Assembly: GCA_016462645.1 (NCBI GenBank)
Contig: JAEMSX010000002.1
Location: 1 to 55,207, forward strand
Origin: Thermoleophilaceae bacterium
GTDB taxonomy: Bacteria; Actinomycetota; Thermoleophilia; Solirubrobacterales; JACPNS01
Length of the DNA: 55,207 bases
Direction of reading: 5' to 3'
In this document: positions 25,141 through 33,735 of the stretch, piece after piece
Layout: every line of letters starts with the position of its first letter
Position numbering within the stretch: the stretch's first letter is position 1
Made by a program: the position numbers and the translations under genes
Notes under the pieces: generated by a model
What the model was told of the DNA's origin: nothing
What the model saw: only the letters and a program-made list of their open reading frames with translations
The model's database searches: none

Positions 25141-27663
25141 ATGGCCGACACGAGCGAAATCCAACACCTGAAGTACGACCCGTCCCAGATCGAGCCCAAG
25201 TGGCAGCAGATCTGGCGTGACGAGAAGACCTGGCATGTGAGCAACAAGCCCGACGGGCGCCCGAGCTCGTACGTGCTCGAGATGTTGCCCTACCCGTCCG
25301 GCGAACCGCACATGGGCCACATGAAGGTCTACTCCGTGGGCGACGCGCTGGCGCACTACCGTCGCCGCAACGGCATGCGCGTGCTGCACCCGATGGGCTA
25401 CGACAGCTTCGGGCTTCCGGCCGAGAACTTCGCGATCAAGACAGGTCGCCCGCCGCGCGAGTCCACCGAGGATGCGATCGCCGAGTTCCGTCGCCAGTTC
25501 GAGACCTGGGGCGTCTCGATCGACTGGGATCGCGAGTTCGGAACCCACCAGCCGACCTACTACCGCTGGACACAGTGGATCTTCCTGAAGCTTTTCGAGG
25601 CCGGCCTCGCCTACCAGAAGGAAGCCGCCGTCAACTGGTGCCCGAACGACCAGACGGTGCTCGCCAACGAGCAGGTCGTCGACGGCCATTGCGAGCGCTG
25701 CGGTCACGCGGTCGAGATCAAGCAGCTCAAGCAGTGGTTCTTCAAGATCACCGACTACGCCGACCGGCTGCTCAACGACATGGGCAGCGAGCTCGAAGGC
25801 TGGCCGCAGAACGTCAAGACGATGCAGAAGAACTGGATCGGTCGCTCCGAAGGTGCCGAGGTGATCTTCAGTTGTCACTCGATCGACACGAGCTATCCCG
25901 TGTTCACGACGCGGCCGGACACGCTCTTCGGCGCGACGTTCTTCGTGATGTCGCCCGAGCACCCCGATGTCACCCGCATCGCCGAGGGCACCGGCCAGGA
26001 GGAGGCGGTCCGCGATTACGTCAATGCCAGTGCGCAGAAGACCAAGGAAGAGCGCGGCGCCGACGACAAGGAGAAGACGGGCGTCTACCTCGGCCGCACG
26101 ATCACCAACCCGGTCAACGGCGAAGAGATCCCGATGTACGTCGCCGACTACGTGTTGATGGAGTACGGAACCGGCGCGATCATGGCCGTCCCGGCGCACG
26201 ACCAGCGCGACTACGAGTTCGCGAAGAAGTTTGAGATCGAGATCCGCCAGGTGATCGCGCCCGCGAGCGATGAGGTGGAGGTCCCCGCGGACGCCGCGTA
26301 CGTCAGCTCCACCGGAAGCGACGTGCTCATCAACAGCGGCGAGTTCACCGGCGAGAGCTCGGTCGAGGCGAAGGCCAAGGTCACGAACTGGCTCAAGGAG
26401 TCCGGCCGCGGCGAGAGCACCGTCAACTACAAGCTGCGCGACTGGCTGATCAGCCGCCAGCGCTACTGGGGCTGCCCGATCCCGGTCGTGCATTGCGAGA
26501 AGTGCGGCATCGTCCCTGTGCCGGAAGCTGCGCTCCCGATCGAACTTCCCGAGATCAGCGACTACCTGCCCAAGGGCAAATCGCCGCTGGCCGCAGCAAC
26601 CGATTGGGTTGAAGTGCACTGTCCCGAGTGCAAGGGGCCGGCCGAGCGCGAGACCGACACGATGGACACGTTCGTCGATTCGTCCTGGTACTTCATGCGT
26701 TACACCGACGCCAAGAACGACCGCGAGCCCTGGCACCGCGCCGTGCTCAACGAGTGGATGCCGGTCGACAACTACATCGGCGGCGTCGAGCACGCGATTC
26801 TGCACCTGATGTACGCGCGCTTCTTCACCAAGGCGCTGCACGACCTCGGCCTGGTCGGCGCGACGGAGCCGTTCAAGAACCTCTTCACGCAGGGCATGAT
26901 CACGCGTGACGGCGCGAAGATGAGCAAGTCCCGCGGCAACGTGATCAGCCCGCGCAGCTATGTCGAGCGCTACGGCGCAGACACCGCCCGCGCGTACATC
27001 CTCTTCATCGGACCGCCCGATCAGGACGCCGACTGGGCCGACGAAGGGGTGGAGGGTGTGCACCGATTCCTTGCGCGCCTCTGGCGCCTCGGCCTCGAGG
27101 TCGATTCGGCGGGGGCCGGCAGCGGCGTTGACGCGCCGGCAACGGTTGCGGGTGACTCGGCGAACGCCGTCATGCGCAAGGCCAACTGGGCGATCGACAA
27201 GGTCACCGCCGACATGGAGGGCCGTTTCGCCTTCAACACGGCGATCGCGGCGGTGATGGAACTTGTCAACGAGCTCTACAAGCAGAAGGACGCGCTTGTC
27301 AGCGAAGGCGGAGACAGCGCGCAGGCGCTGCGCTTTGCCACTGCGGCCGCGGCGTCGCTGCTCTTCCCGTTCGCGCCGCACGTATCTGCGGAGGTCTACG
27401 AGGTCCTTGGCGGCGGACGCGTCTGGGAAACCGAATGGCCCAAGGCCGACGAGAGCTTCCTGAAGTCGGATGAGATCACGCTGGTGGTCCAGGTCAACGG
27501 CAAGGTGCGCGACAAGATCTCGGCCGCGGCTGACGCGACACAGGACGAGTTGCTCGACCTGGCCAAGTCCTCAGAGAAGATCGCGGGCTATGTCGACGGC
27601 AAGGAGATGATCAAGGAGATCGTCGTGCCGGGCAAGCTTGTGAACCTCGTGGTCAAAGGCTGA
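25141..27663 (+). CDS. leuS: Leucyl-tRNA synthetase
   Basis: Charges tRNA-Leu. 840 aa, class Ia. The ATP-site HIGH variant HMGH is at 57-60 (YPSGEPHMGHMK) and KMSKS is at 593-597 (DGAKMSKSRGN). The CP1 editing domain (about 225-420) includes the T-rich loop FTTRPDTLFGATF and the conserved VPAHDQRDYEFA. WCPNDQTVLANEQV and the zinc-type Cys pairs CERCGH and CEKCG are visible. The C-terminal anticodon-binding and LeuRS tail regions end with VQVNGKVRDKISAA. It is a complete bacterial-type LeuS. The 51 bp after it separate it from the beta-propeller pair. Confidence 0.98.
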   Translation: MADTSEIQHLKYDPSQIEPKWQQIWRDEKTWHVSNKPDGRPSSYVLEMLPYPSGEPHMGHMKVYSVGDALAHYRRRNGMRVLHPMGYDSFGLPAENFAIKTGRPPRESTEDAIAEFRRQFETWGVSIDWDREFGTHQPTYYRWTQWIFLKLFEAGLAYQKEAAVNWCPNDQTVLANEQVVDGHCERCGHAVEIKQLKQWFFKITDYADRLLNDMGSELEGWPQNVKTMQKNWIGRSEGAEVIFSCHSIDTSYPVFTTRPDTLFGATFFVMSPEHPDVTRIAEGTGQEEAVRDYVNASAQKTKEERGADDKEKTGVYLGRTITNPVNGEEIPMYVADYVLMEYGTGAIMAVPAHDQRDYEFAKKFEIEIRQVIAPASDEVEVPADAAYVSSTGSDVLINSGEFTGESSVEAKAKVTNWLKESGRGESTVNYKLRDWLISRQRYWGCPIPVVHCEKCGIVPVPEAALPIELPEISDYLPKGKSPLAAATDWVEVHCPECKGPAERETDTMDTFVDSSWYFMRYTDAKNDREPWHRAVLNEWMPVDNYIGGVEHAILHLMYARFFTKALHDLGLVGATEPFKNLFTQGMITRDGAKMSKSRGNVISPRSYVERYGADTARAYILFIGPPDQDADWADEGVEGVHRFLARLWRLGLEVDSAGAGSGVDAPATVAGDSANAVMRKANWAIDKVTADMEGRFAFNTAIAAVMELVNELYKQKDALVSEGGDSAQALRFATAAAASLLFPFAPHVSAEVYEVLGGGRVWETEWPKADESFLKSDEITLVVQVNGKVRDKISAAADATQDELLDLAKSSEKIAGYVDGKEMIKEIVVPGKLVNLVVKG

Positions 27664-27715
27664 CCGTCGTCGTCATTTGTTGAGCGGCCGTCTGCGCCGC
27701 TGGTATTTTGGGCGC

Positions 27716-29431
27716 ATGAAACTTCGCCTGCCAATTGGTTTTGTTCTCGGCTGCATCTGCGCCGCTGTCCTTGCAAGCAACGCCTCGGCGCTGCAGATGT
27801 ACACGCCGGACTACAACGACGATCAGATCATCGGCATTGACTTCAAGGGAGTTGCTCCCGCGACCGCGCTGCCTGGCTCACCGTGGACCATCTCAAACGG
27901 TGGGGAATGGGCCATTGGGATCAACCGCGACGGCGTGCGCGCCGTCACATCGTACGGTTTCACTCCGAGCATCAAACCGTTCACGATTGCGGCGGACGGA
28001 TCGATCACCAGCCCGCAGCCCACGCTCGTCGGCACTGGTGGATTCGCCCTCGCGATGTCGCCAACGAGCGACCTCGTGTACTTCTTGGGGAGCAGCGCGC
28101 CGTACGGGATCACCGTTGCCCGGCAGGCCGCTGACGGATCGCTCACGTACATCCCGGGGTCACCGTTTGCCAGTGGAGGCGCATTCGGAGACCTCGCGAT
28201 CACGCCCGACGGCAAGTACCTCTTCGCTTCAGGAAGTCCGGCCGGAACGGTTCGACGATTCTCGATCGCAGCAGACGGATCTCTGACGGCGATTGGAAGC
28301 GCGACGGTCGCCGGTGCCGGCGTGATGCAGACATCTCCGGATGGTCGCTTCCTCTACGTGTTGGGGAGTTCCGGCAACGACTTTGTGCACTGCCTGGCGA
28401 TCGGGTCGGACGGCTCACTGACTGAGGTGCCGCCAGCCTACGACGTGGGCGATTCGAGCACCGGCAAGATTGCTGTCAGTCCGAACGGCAGCAGGCTCTA
28501 CCTGCCGAACTCAAATCTCGACCAGATTGTGACTCTCGCCAGCTCATCCACAGGCGTGCTCTCGCTGGTCGGATCGACGCCAGTTCCCGATGACTACGAG
28601 GCTGCCGCGGCGTCAGCGACGGGCGAGCTCTTTTTTGTCCGGACCAACGCGGGCGGTGGTTTGTACTACTCCAAGCCCGACCCGGTGACGACGATTCCAC
28701 CTGTACCCGTGCAGCTCGTCGCGGAGAACTGGAACTACGGCACGCGCACCGCGTTTAGGCCCGGAACTGGTGGCACTGCGGGCGCCCTGAAGATCACGCC
28801 GAATGCCAAGCCGCTGAGTTTCACGCTTGACGCCAGCGGGTCGACCGGCTTTGATCGTCTTGACTGGTCGACGGGCGGGATTGCTGAAGTCACACGCACG
28901 AGTGCAACCAGGGCGAAGTTCGATGCACCCAAGCCCGGAGTGATACCGATCAGCGTGAAGGCGGTCGACTCGAGCGGCTGCGCGTCCGATCTTCTCTACA
29001 CGGGCCAGCTGTTTGTCTGCACTGGCAACCCGAACGCGATCAAGAGCGCGAGCTACGACACGCCTCCATGGATCACGTCCTTGAAGGTCTCGCCGAGCAA
29101 GGTCACGTCTAGGACGAAGATCAAGTTCAAGCTCACCGAGAAGGCGAGCGTCTCGTTCTACGCGCAGAAGCCGCTGCCCGGTCGCACCGTCGGCAAGAGC
29201 TGCAAGAAGCAGACTTCAAAGAACAAGAAGGCCAAGAAGTGCACCCGCTGGGTTCGCGCCTCAAAGACCTTCCGCAAGAACGGCAAGGCGGGCAGGACGA
29301 ACTCGGTCAAGTTCACCGGCAAGGTCGGCAAAAAGCGACTCGCGAACGGGAGTTACCGCCTCTACGCGGTCGCAACCGATTCAGCCAAGGGCAAAGGCCC
29401 GGCGAAGACGGCGCGCTTCAGGATCAAGTAG
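27716..29431 (+). CDS. Secreted lactonase-like beta-propeller protein with Lys-rich tail (copy 1)
   Basis: 571 aa. ATG 27716 is preferred over the upstream TTG 27677 because it begins the signal peptide (RLPIGFVLGCICAAVLASN, cleavage near SASA-L). Residues about 30-350 form YVTN/6-phosphogluconolactonase-like blades: SPDGRFLYV, TPDGKYLFAS and SPNGSRLYLP recur about every 45 residues. A short beta domain (about 365-440) with two Cys follows. The last 125 residues are a basic module (PPWITSLKVSPSKVTSRTKI, then CKKQTSKNKKAKKC and GSYRLYAVATDSAKGKGPAK) almost identical to that of the next gene. Enzyme activity is not implied by the propeller. Probably exported or wall-associated. Confidence 0.83.
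   Translation: MKLRLPIGFVLGCICAAVLASNASALQMYTPDYNDDQIIGIDFKGVAPATALPGSPWTISNGGEWAIGINRDGVRAVTSYGFTPSIKPFTIAADGSITSPQPTLVGTGGFALAMSPTSDLVYFLGSSAPYGITVARQAADGSLTYIPGSPFASGGAFGDLAITPDGKYLFASGSPAGTVRRFSIAADGSLTAIGSATVAGAGVMQTSPDGRFLYVLGSSGNDFVHCLAIGSDGSLTEVPPAYDVGDSSTGKIAVSPNGSRLYLPNSNLDQIVTLASSSTGVLSLVGSTPVPDDYEAAAASATGELFFVRTNAGGGLYYSKPDPVTTIPPVPVQLVAENWNYGTRTAFRPGTGGTAGALKITPNAKPLSFTLDASGSTGFDRLDWSTGGIAEVTRTSATRAKFDAPKPGVIPISVKAVDSSGCASDLLYTGQLFVCTGNPNAIKSASYDTPPWITSLKVSPSKVTSRTKIKFKLTEKASVSFYAQKPLPGRTVGKSCKKQTSKNKKAKKCTRWVRASKTFRKNGKAGRTNSVKFTGKVGKKRLANGSYRLYAVATDSAKGKGPAKTARFRIK
29057..29428 (+). repeat. Direct repeat, copy 1: 3' cassette of propeller gene 1
   Basis: About 372 bp coding the basic tail, gapless relative to 30872-31243 (offset 1815). 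Bases 29197-29331 are identical to 31012-31146 over 135 nt, including silent positions, while the upstream parts of the genes are far more diverged. Confidence 0.9.
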
Positions 29432-29461
29432 CTGCGCGTCTCGTTCAGTTCCGCGCGCAGC
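29431..29461 (+). repeat. Hairpin after propeller gene 1
   Basis: GCTGCGCG (29431-29438) pairs with CGCGCAGC (29454-29461), an 8-bp perfect stem with a 15-nt loop starting at the last base of the stop codon. No T-tract follows, so it could be a weak terminator or a 3'-end stabiliser. Confidence 0.4.
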
Positions 29462-29500
29462 GATCCACGCTGAGCGCCGGAAATCAGTAGGGTGCGGCGT

Positions 29501-31249
29501 ATGAAACAACGGTTTTCCGTCGCCGTGCTGGCGCTTGCGGCCTTCTTTGCCATCGCCACATCGGCTGGCGCGGCTTCTCTGTATGCGCCGCTGTACTCGG
29601 CGCCCGGGGACAAGGTGAGCGCGTGGAACGCTGGCGCAGATGGCAGCCTTACCGAGCTTTCGGGATCGCCGTTCGACATCGGACAGGCTCCTGCGGCGGG
29701 CCTCAGTGGCTTGGCGTTCTCGCCCGACGGAACGCGCGCGGTCGCAACCTTTTCGTTCAGCGGCGGGATCCGCGCGATCACGGTCAATGCCACCGGTTCC
29801 TTGGTCCCCGCGCAGAACGTCGCTGGTTCGCTCAATGGCGGAGCGGCCGCGATCGCACCGAACGCCAAATTCGTATATCAAGGGGTTTTCGGCGCCCTGA
29901 AGGGCGTTATGGCATACACGATCAATGCCAGCGGCCAGCTTGCCGCGCTCCCAGGCAGTCCGTACAGCTCGGGCACTTCGTTTGAAGATGTGTTGATCAC
30001 GCCCGACGGAAAGTTCCTCTACGCGGTGCAGAGCGGCGCGATTCGTCCGTTTGCGATCGCTGCCGACGGCTCGCTCACGCCGGGAGTTCCGTACGCGTTT
30101 TCCGGTGTCGACACGATTCGAATGGCGCCGAGCGGGAAGCATCTCTTCGCGACGTCATTCACTGACAACACCGTGGCCGGCTTCGTCATCAAGGCCGACG
30201 GGAACTTGGAGATTGCCGGGCCGCCGGTTCCGGCGGGAAGCACGAGTGTCGGCCGGTACGCGCTTTCACATGATGGTTCGCGCCTGTATCTGAGCGACTA
30301 CAACGGCGACACACTCGGGTCCAACATTTACGCGGTGCTCGTATACGCAGTCGCCGCCGACGGATCGCTCTCATTCATGGGTGGAGTGCCGACGGCGAGT
30401 GAACGTCCCCGGGACCTGGCGCTGTCGCCGGACGGCCGGTACCTGTACGGCGCTGACTTGAGCAGCGGAAACGTGTTCGCATTCACGATCGGAGCGAATG
30501 GAATGCCGGAGGCTTTTCGCATGGTGGGATCGATTCCCTCCACGAGCACGCCGCTTCCGTGGGTCTTCAGGCCCGTACAGGCATCTACGGCTGCGTTTGC
30601 GGCGAAGCCCGGGTCCAGCAGTCTCACGTACTCGTTTGATGGAGCCCAGTCGTTGATTCCAGCGGGCGCGCTTCCCGGATACGCATGGAGCTTCGGCGAC
30701 GGCGCGACCGAGAGCGCAGCGACGCCTACGACCGTTCACACGTTCCCCAGGGCCGGCGTTTACGACGTCACGCTCACGGCGTCGGGCGACGGTTGTTCCA
30801 CGGCGTTCGTCTACGACGGTCGCAGCACGATCTGCAACGGTGCGCCGACGGCAGCGAAGACCGTGCGAATTGACACGCCGCCGTGGATCACCTCACTGAA
30901 GGTCTCGCCGAGCAAGATCACGTCAAAGACGAATATCAAGTTCAAACTCACCGAGAAGGCGAGCGTCTCGTTCTACGCGCAGAAGCCGCTGCCCGGTCGG
31001 ACCGTCGGCACGAGCTGCAAGAAGCAGACTTCAAAGAACAAGAAGGCCAAGAAGTGCACCCGCTGGGTTCGCGCCTCAAAGACCTTCCGCAAGAACGGCA
31101 AGGCGGGCAGGACGAACTCGGTCAAGTTCACCGGCAAGGTCGGCAAGAAGCAACTCGCGAAGGGCAGTTACCGCCTCTACGCGGTCGCAACCGATTCGGC
31201 CAAGGGCAAGGGCCCGGCCAGAACCGCCAAGTTCAGAATCACGAAGTGA
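29501..31249 (+). CDS. Secreted lactonase-like beta-propeller protein with PKD domain and Lys-rich tail (copy 2)
   Basis: 582 aa. ATG 29501 is chosen over GTG 29492. The signal peptide is RFSVAVLALAAFFAIATSAG. Blades with FSPDGTRAVA, TPDGKFLYAV, SHDGSRLYLSDYNGD and SPDGRYLYGADL span about residues 25-350. A PKD-like domain (YAWSFGDGATESAATPTTVH to VYDVTLTASGDG) lies at about 375-440, with a Cys pair after it. The terminal basic module is shared with copy 1. The two genes are tandem and 69 bp apart, and may be one transcript. Function is unknown: sugar lactonase, surface adhesin and wall sensor are all open. The stop abuts the convergent oxygenase gene. Confidence 0.83.
   Translation: MKQRFSVAVLALAAFFAIATSAGAASLYAPLYSAPGDKVSAWNAGADGSLTELSGSPFDIGQAPAAGLSGLAFSPDGTRAVATFSFSGGIRAITVNATGSLVPAQNVAGSLNGGAAAIAPNAKFVYQGVFGALKGVMAYTINASGQLAALPGSPYSSGTSFEDVLITPDGKFLYAVQSGAIRPFAIAADGSLTPGVPYAFSGVDTIRMAPSGKHLFATSFTDNTVAGFVIKADGNLEIAGPPVPAGSTSVGRYALSHDGSRLYLSDYNGDTLGSNIYAVLVYAVAADGSLSFMGGVPTASERPRDLALSPDGRYLYGADLSSGNVFAFTIGANGMPEAFRMVGSIPSTSTPLPWVFRPVQASTAAFAAKPGSSSLTYSFDGAQSLIPAGALPGYAWSFGDGATESAATPTTVHTFPRAGVYDVTLTASGDGCSTAFVYDGRSTICNGAPTAAKTVRIDTPPWITSLKVSPSKITSKTNIKFKLTEKASVSFYAQKPLPGRTVGTSCKKQTSKNKKAKKCTRWVRASKTFRKNGKAGRTNSVKFTGKVGKKQLAKGSYRLYAVATDSAKGKGPARTAKFRITK
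30872..31243 (+). repeat. Direct repeat, copy 2: 3' cassette of propeller gene 2
   Basis: Partner of 29057-29428. The perfectly identical block is 31012-31146 (135 nt). Confidence 0.9.
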
Positions 31250-32215
31250 CTAGTCGCGCTTCGTGCGAGGAACTGGGCTGGTGCCCATCTTCTTCGCTGC
31301 GAACTGGTCAAACGTGTTGGCGATCGAGTCGTAGCCGAGTGCGCGATCCATCGCCTTCGCGTTGACTGCGGTCCAGCGGCGCAGTGCCCAGTCGCCGCGG
31401 CCGGGCTTCTGCAGTCCGGACATCTGGCGCAGTGAGCGCGGCATCAGCGTGGCGGCCGCGTGGCCTGCCCACTTGAGGTTGACTGCGAACGGCCAGTCCT
31501 TCACAGAGACGAGGCGAAGGTCGGGCTTGGCGACGAAGGCAATCGTCTCGACCGCCTCCTTGCTGGCGCAGAGGTGGGGGAGCATCGACCCGAAGTACTC
31601 GCGGTACTCAAGGCGCGACGACGGGATCATCGCCGTCGGAATTCCCATCAGCTCGCCGGCGACGACGAACTCCTTGAGGTAGCGCTCCTCTTCTTCCTCG
31701 GTGAGGTCGCCGACGAACTCGCGGCGGGCGACGAGGAACGAGTAGGTCTGGGCGCAGTGGACCCACAGCAACGTCTCGGGATCGTTCGCCGAGAACTCGC
31801 GGCCGGTGACCGGGTCGGTGCCGCGGACGTGATCGTGAACCTTGCGGACGCGGGCGGCGGCCTGGTGCGCCGAATCCGTGTCGGAGAAGACGACGTGGTG
31901 CACGTACTGCGCGGTGCGACGAAAGCGACCGAGCGGATCGGTCTTGAAGTCTGAATACATCGTCACGCCAGCCATCGCCAAGGGGTGGAGAGCCTGGATC
32001 ATCAACGCCCTGAAGCCGCCGACAATCGTGATCGGGTGCGAGTGGATCTTCCAGGTGACGCTCTCGGGGCCGAACAGTCCCCAGTCGGCGTGCTCATCGA
32101 GCTGCGCGTCGATCTCCGCGAGGCGGTCGCGGGTGAAGCGGCTGAATGGCTTGCGCGATTCGGATGCCGCAGTCTCGCGCTGGTCAGCGCGGTCGGATGC
32201 GTGGCGAGCTTCCAT
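31250..32215 (-). CDS. MpaB-like (DUF2236) oxygenase family protein
   Basis: 321 aa. Family signs are GPESVTWKIHSHPITIVGGF, the His-containing MIQALHPLAMAGV, YVHHVVFSDTDSAH, the DPVTGREFSANDPETLLWVH segment and the CAQTYSFLVARREF helix. Members of the MpaB/DUF2236 family include a fungal oxygenase and the haem-b rubber oxygenase Lcp; the His residues here could hold haem, but this is inference. There is no signal peptide, so it is cytoplasmic. It converges with propeller gene 2 (stop codons adjacent) and has its own upstream gap of 193 bp. Confidence 0.85.
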   Translation of the reverse strand: MEARHASDRADQRETAASESRKPFSRFTRDRLAEIDAQLDEHADWGLFGPESVTWKIHSHPITIVGGFRALMIQALHPLAMAGVTMYSDFKTDPLGRFRRTAQYVHHVVFSDTDSAHQAAARVRKVHDHVRGTDPVTGREFSANDPETLLWVHCAQTYSFLVARREFVGDLTEEEEERYLKEFVVAGELMGIPTAMIPSSRLEYREYFGSMLPHLCASKEAVETIAFVAKPDLRLVSVKDWPFAVNLKWAGHAAATLMPRSLRQMSGLQKPGRGDWALRRWTAVNAKAMDRALGYDSIANTFDQFAAKKMGTSPVPRTKRD

Positions 32216-32267
32216 GTGGACTTATTTGGTCGAGCTAGATACGGAACTGCTTGTGTGGCTCAGATCG

Positions 32268-32318
32268 TGTCACCGAGACACCAGGACCCTCCTCCTGGTG
32301 ATGACACTGCTTCGCAGT
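32268..32318. repeat. Nested hairpins in the DUF2236/rmuC gap
   Basis: CACCAGGA (32279-32286) pairs with TCCTGGTG (32293-32300), inside an outer GTGTC/GACAC pair. A second small stem ACTGC-ttc-GCAGT (32306-32318) follows. The gap also holds GCTACC-agca-GGTAGC at 32382-32397, just after the rmuC stop in its reading direction. None has a T-tract. They may end rmuC transcription or lie in the DUF2236 leader. Nothing else is seen in this 193-bp gap. Confidence 0.4.
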
Positions 32319-32408
32319 CTAAAGAGGGATCGTCACTTGTGCAACGACCCGACAAAAAGTTTGCAGTTTGCGGTAAACGTTGCTACCAGCAGGTAGCGAG
32401 CAGGAATC

Positions 32409-33611
32409 TCAGTTGTCGTCGGCTGACAACAGGCTGAGAACTTCGGGCTCGACGTCGGGTGCCGCGAGCTGATCGCTTCCGCTCCTGAGACCATCGATCT
32501 TCTCGATCGACTTGTCGAGCTGACGCTCACGCACGCCTGTGAGGTCCTGCCACTGCTTGTTCGCTGTGTTGAACGCGCGCTGTACTCCCTGGGTCTGCTC
32601 CTTGTACTTCTCCCACTGCGCGCGGAAGTCGCCGATCGCGCCCTGGATCTCGCGGGTCTTGGACTCGAGCCGGAAATTGTCTGCCGACTGGCGGATCACC
32701 GCGAGCACCGCAAACAGCGTCAGCGGCGAGCAGATCACCACGTGGTTCTGGAGCGCGAAGTTGATGATGCTCGCGTCCTGCTCGTGGATGAAGCCGTAGA
32801 TCTGCTCGTTCGGGATGAACACGAGTGTGTAGTCGAGCGTGCCTTCTGAAGGATTGATGTAGTCACGCGTGGTGACTTCCTTGATCCGGCTCTTGGTGTC
32901 GCGCAGGAACTCTTTGGCGGCGGCGTCGCGCTCGGGGTCGGTGTCGGCCTCGAGGTAGCGGTTGAACGCGGCCATCGGCATCTTCACGTCCATGTTCAGC
33001 GTGCGCTGATCGGGCAGCAGGAAGGTGAAGTCCGGACGGCTGCCCTCGGCTGTGGTCTGCTGCTTCCTGTAGTTGACGCCCTCGATGAAGCCGGCGATGC
33101 GCAGTACGTCCTCTGCGACGTGCTCGCCCCAGGCGCCGCGGGACTGGCTGCCAGAGAGCGCTTCGTTGAGCTTCTGGGTGTTCTGCTGGAGCACCTGGGT
33201 GGCCTCGCGCGACTGCTTGACGGCCTCGGCGATCTGGCCGAAGCTCTCGACACGCGCCTTGTCGGTGTTGGTGACGAACTCGCGCACGCCCTTCAGCTCT
33301 GTGCGGATGTTCTCAAGGCCTTTGTCGATTTCCTGCTGGCGGGCCTTCAGCTGCTGCTCGCCGAGTTCGGTCTCCTGCTTGAGGTGCGACTTGGCGAGAT
33401 TGAGGAAGCTCTCGGTCTGCTTCTGGGCGACGGCGCTCTGGGACTCGAGCAGGCGAATCTCGAGCTCCTTCTCGTGGGCGGCGCGATCGCGTTCGAGCTG
33501 GGCGAAGAGGGCGGCGCTGCGCTGGGCTTCGGCGCGCGGCTGGACGAAGATGATGTAGGCGGCCAGGGCCAGGATGGCGATGACGGCGACTGCGAGTAGG
33601 GCGATTTCCAT
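32409..33611 (-). CDS. rmuC: RmuC-family protein
   Basis: 400 aa. One N-terminal TM helix (IALLAVAVIAILALAAYIIF) is followed by a long coiled coil (about 25-160). The RmuC core is of the PD-(D/E)XK nuclease type: GAWGEHVAEDVLRIAGF, RPDFTFLLPD, NMDVKMPMAAFNRYLEA and TRDYINPSEGTLDYTLVFIP. RmuC limits inversions at short inverted repeats in E. coli; the exact reaction is not known. It is transcribed away from the RCC1 gene. No Shine-Dalgarno is seen. Confidence 0.94.
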   Translation of the reverse strand: MEIALLAVAVIAILALAAYIIFVQPRAEAQRSAALFAQLERDRAAHEKELEIRLLESQSAVAQKQTESFLNLAKSHLKQETELGEQQLKARQQEIDKGLENIRTELKGVREFVTNTDKARVESFGQIAEAVKQSREATQVLQQNTQKLNEALSGSQSRGAWGEHVAEDVLRIAGFIEGVNYRKQQTTAEGSRPDFTFLLPDQRTLNMDVKMPMAAFNRYLEADTDPERDAAAKEFLRDTKSRIKEVTTRDYINPSEGTLDYTLVFIPNEQIYGFIHEQDASIINFALQNHVVICSPLTLFAVLAVIRQSADNFRLESKTREIQGAIGDFRAQWEKYKEQTQGVQRAFNTANKQWQDLTGVRERQLDKSIEKIDGLRSGSDQLAAPDVEPEVLSLLSADDN

Positions 33612-33686
33612 AGTGCGATCATCTTGTCAGGATCGTTGGATGGAACGTACGTTCGGGTTCCCCCGACTCCACCGATAGCTTTGCGC

Positions 33687-33705
33687 GTGGCGCTGCTCGC
33701 GCCAC
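33687..33705 (+). repeat. Hairpin in leader region of RCC1-like gene
   Basis: GTGGCGC (33687-33693) pairs with GCGCCAC (33699-33705), a perfect 7-bp stem with a 5-nt loop, 31 bp before the GTG of the RCC1-like gene and upstream of its Shine-Dalgarno. It lies in the divergent gap with rmuC and may be a leader structure. No function can be assigned. Confidence 0.35.
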
Positions 33706-33735
33706 TGATTTGTATTCCCGCGAAAAAGGACTGAC

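Noticed and set aside
25030-27381. 783-aa open frame antisense to leuS
   Set aside because: It is a mirror of LeuS codon bias in GC-rich DNA; the product is low-complexity Arg/Val/Asp/His and has no motif.
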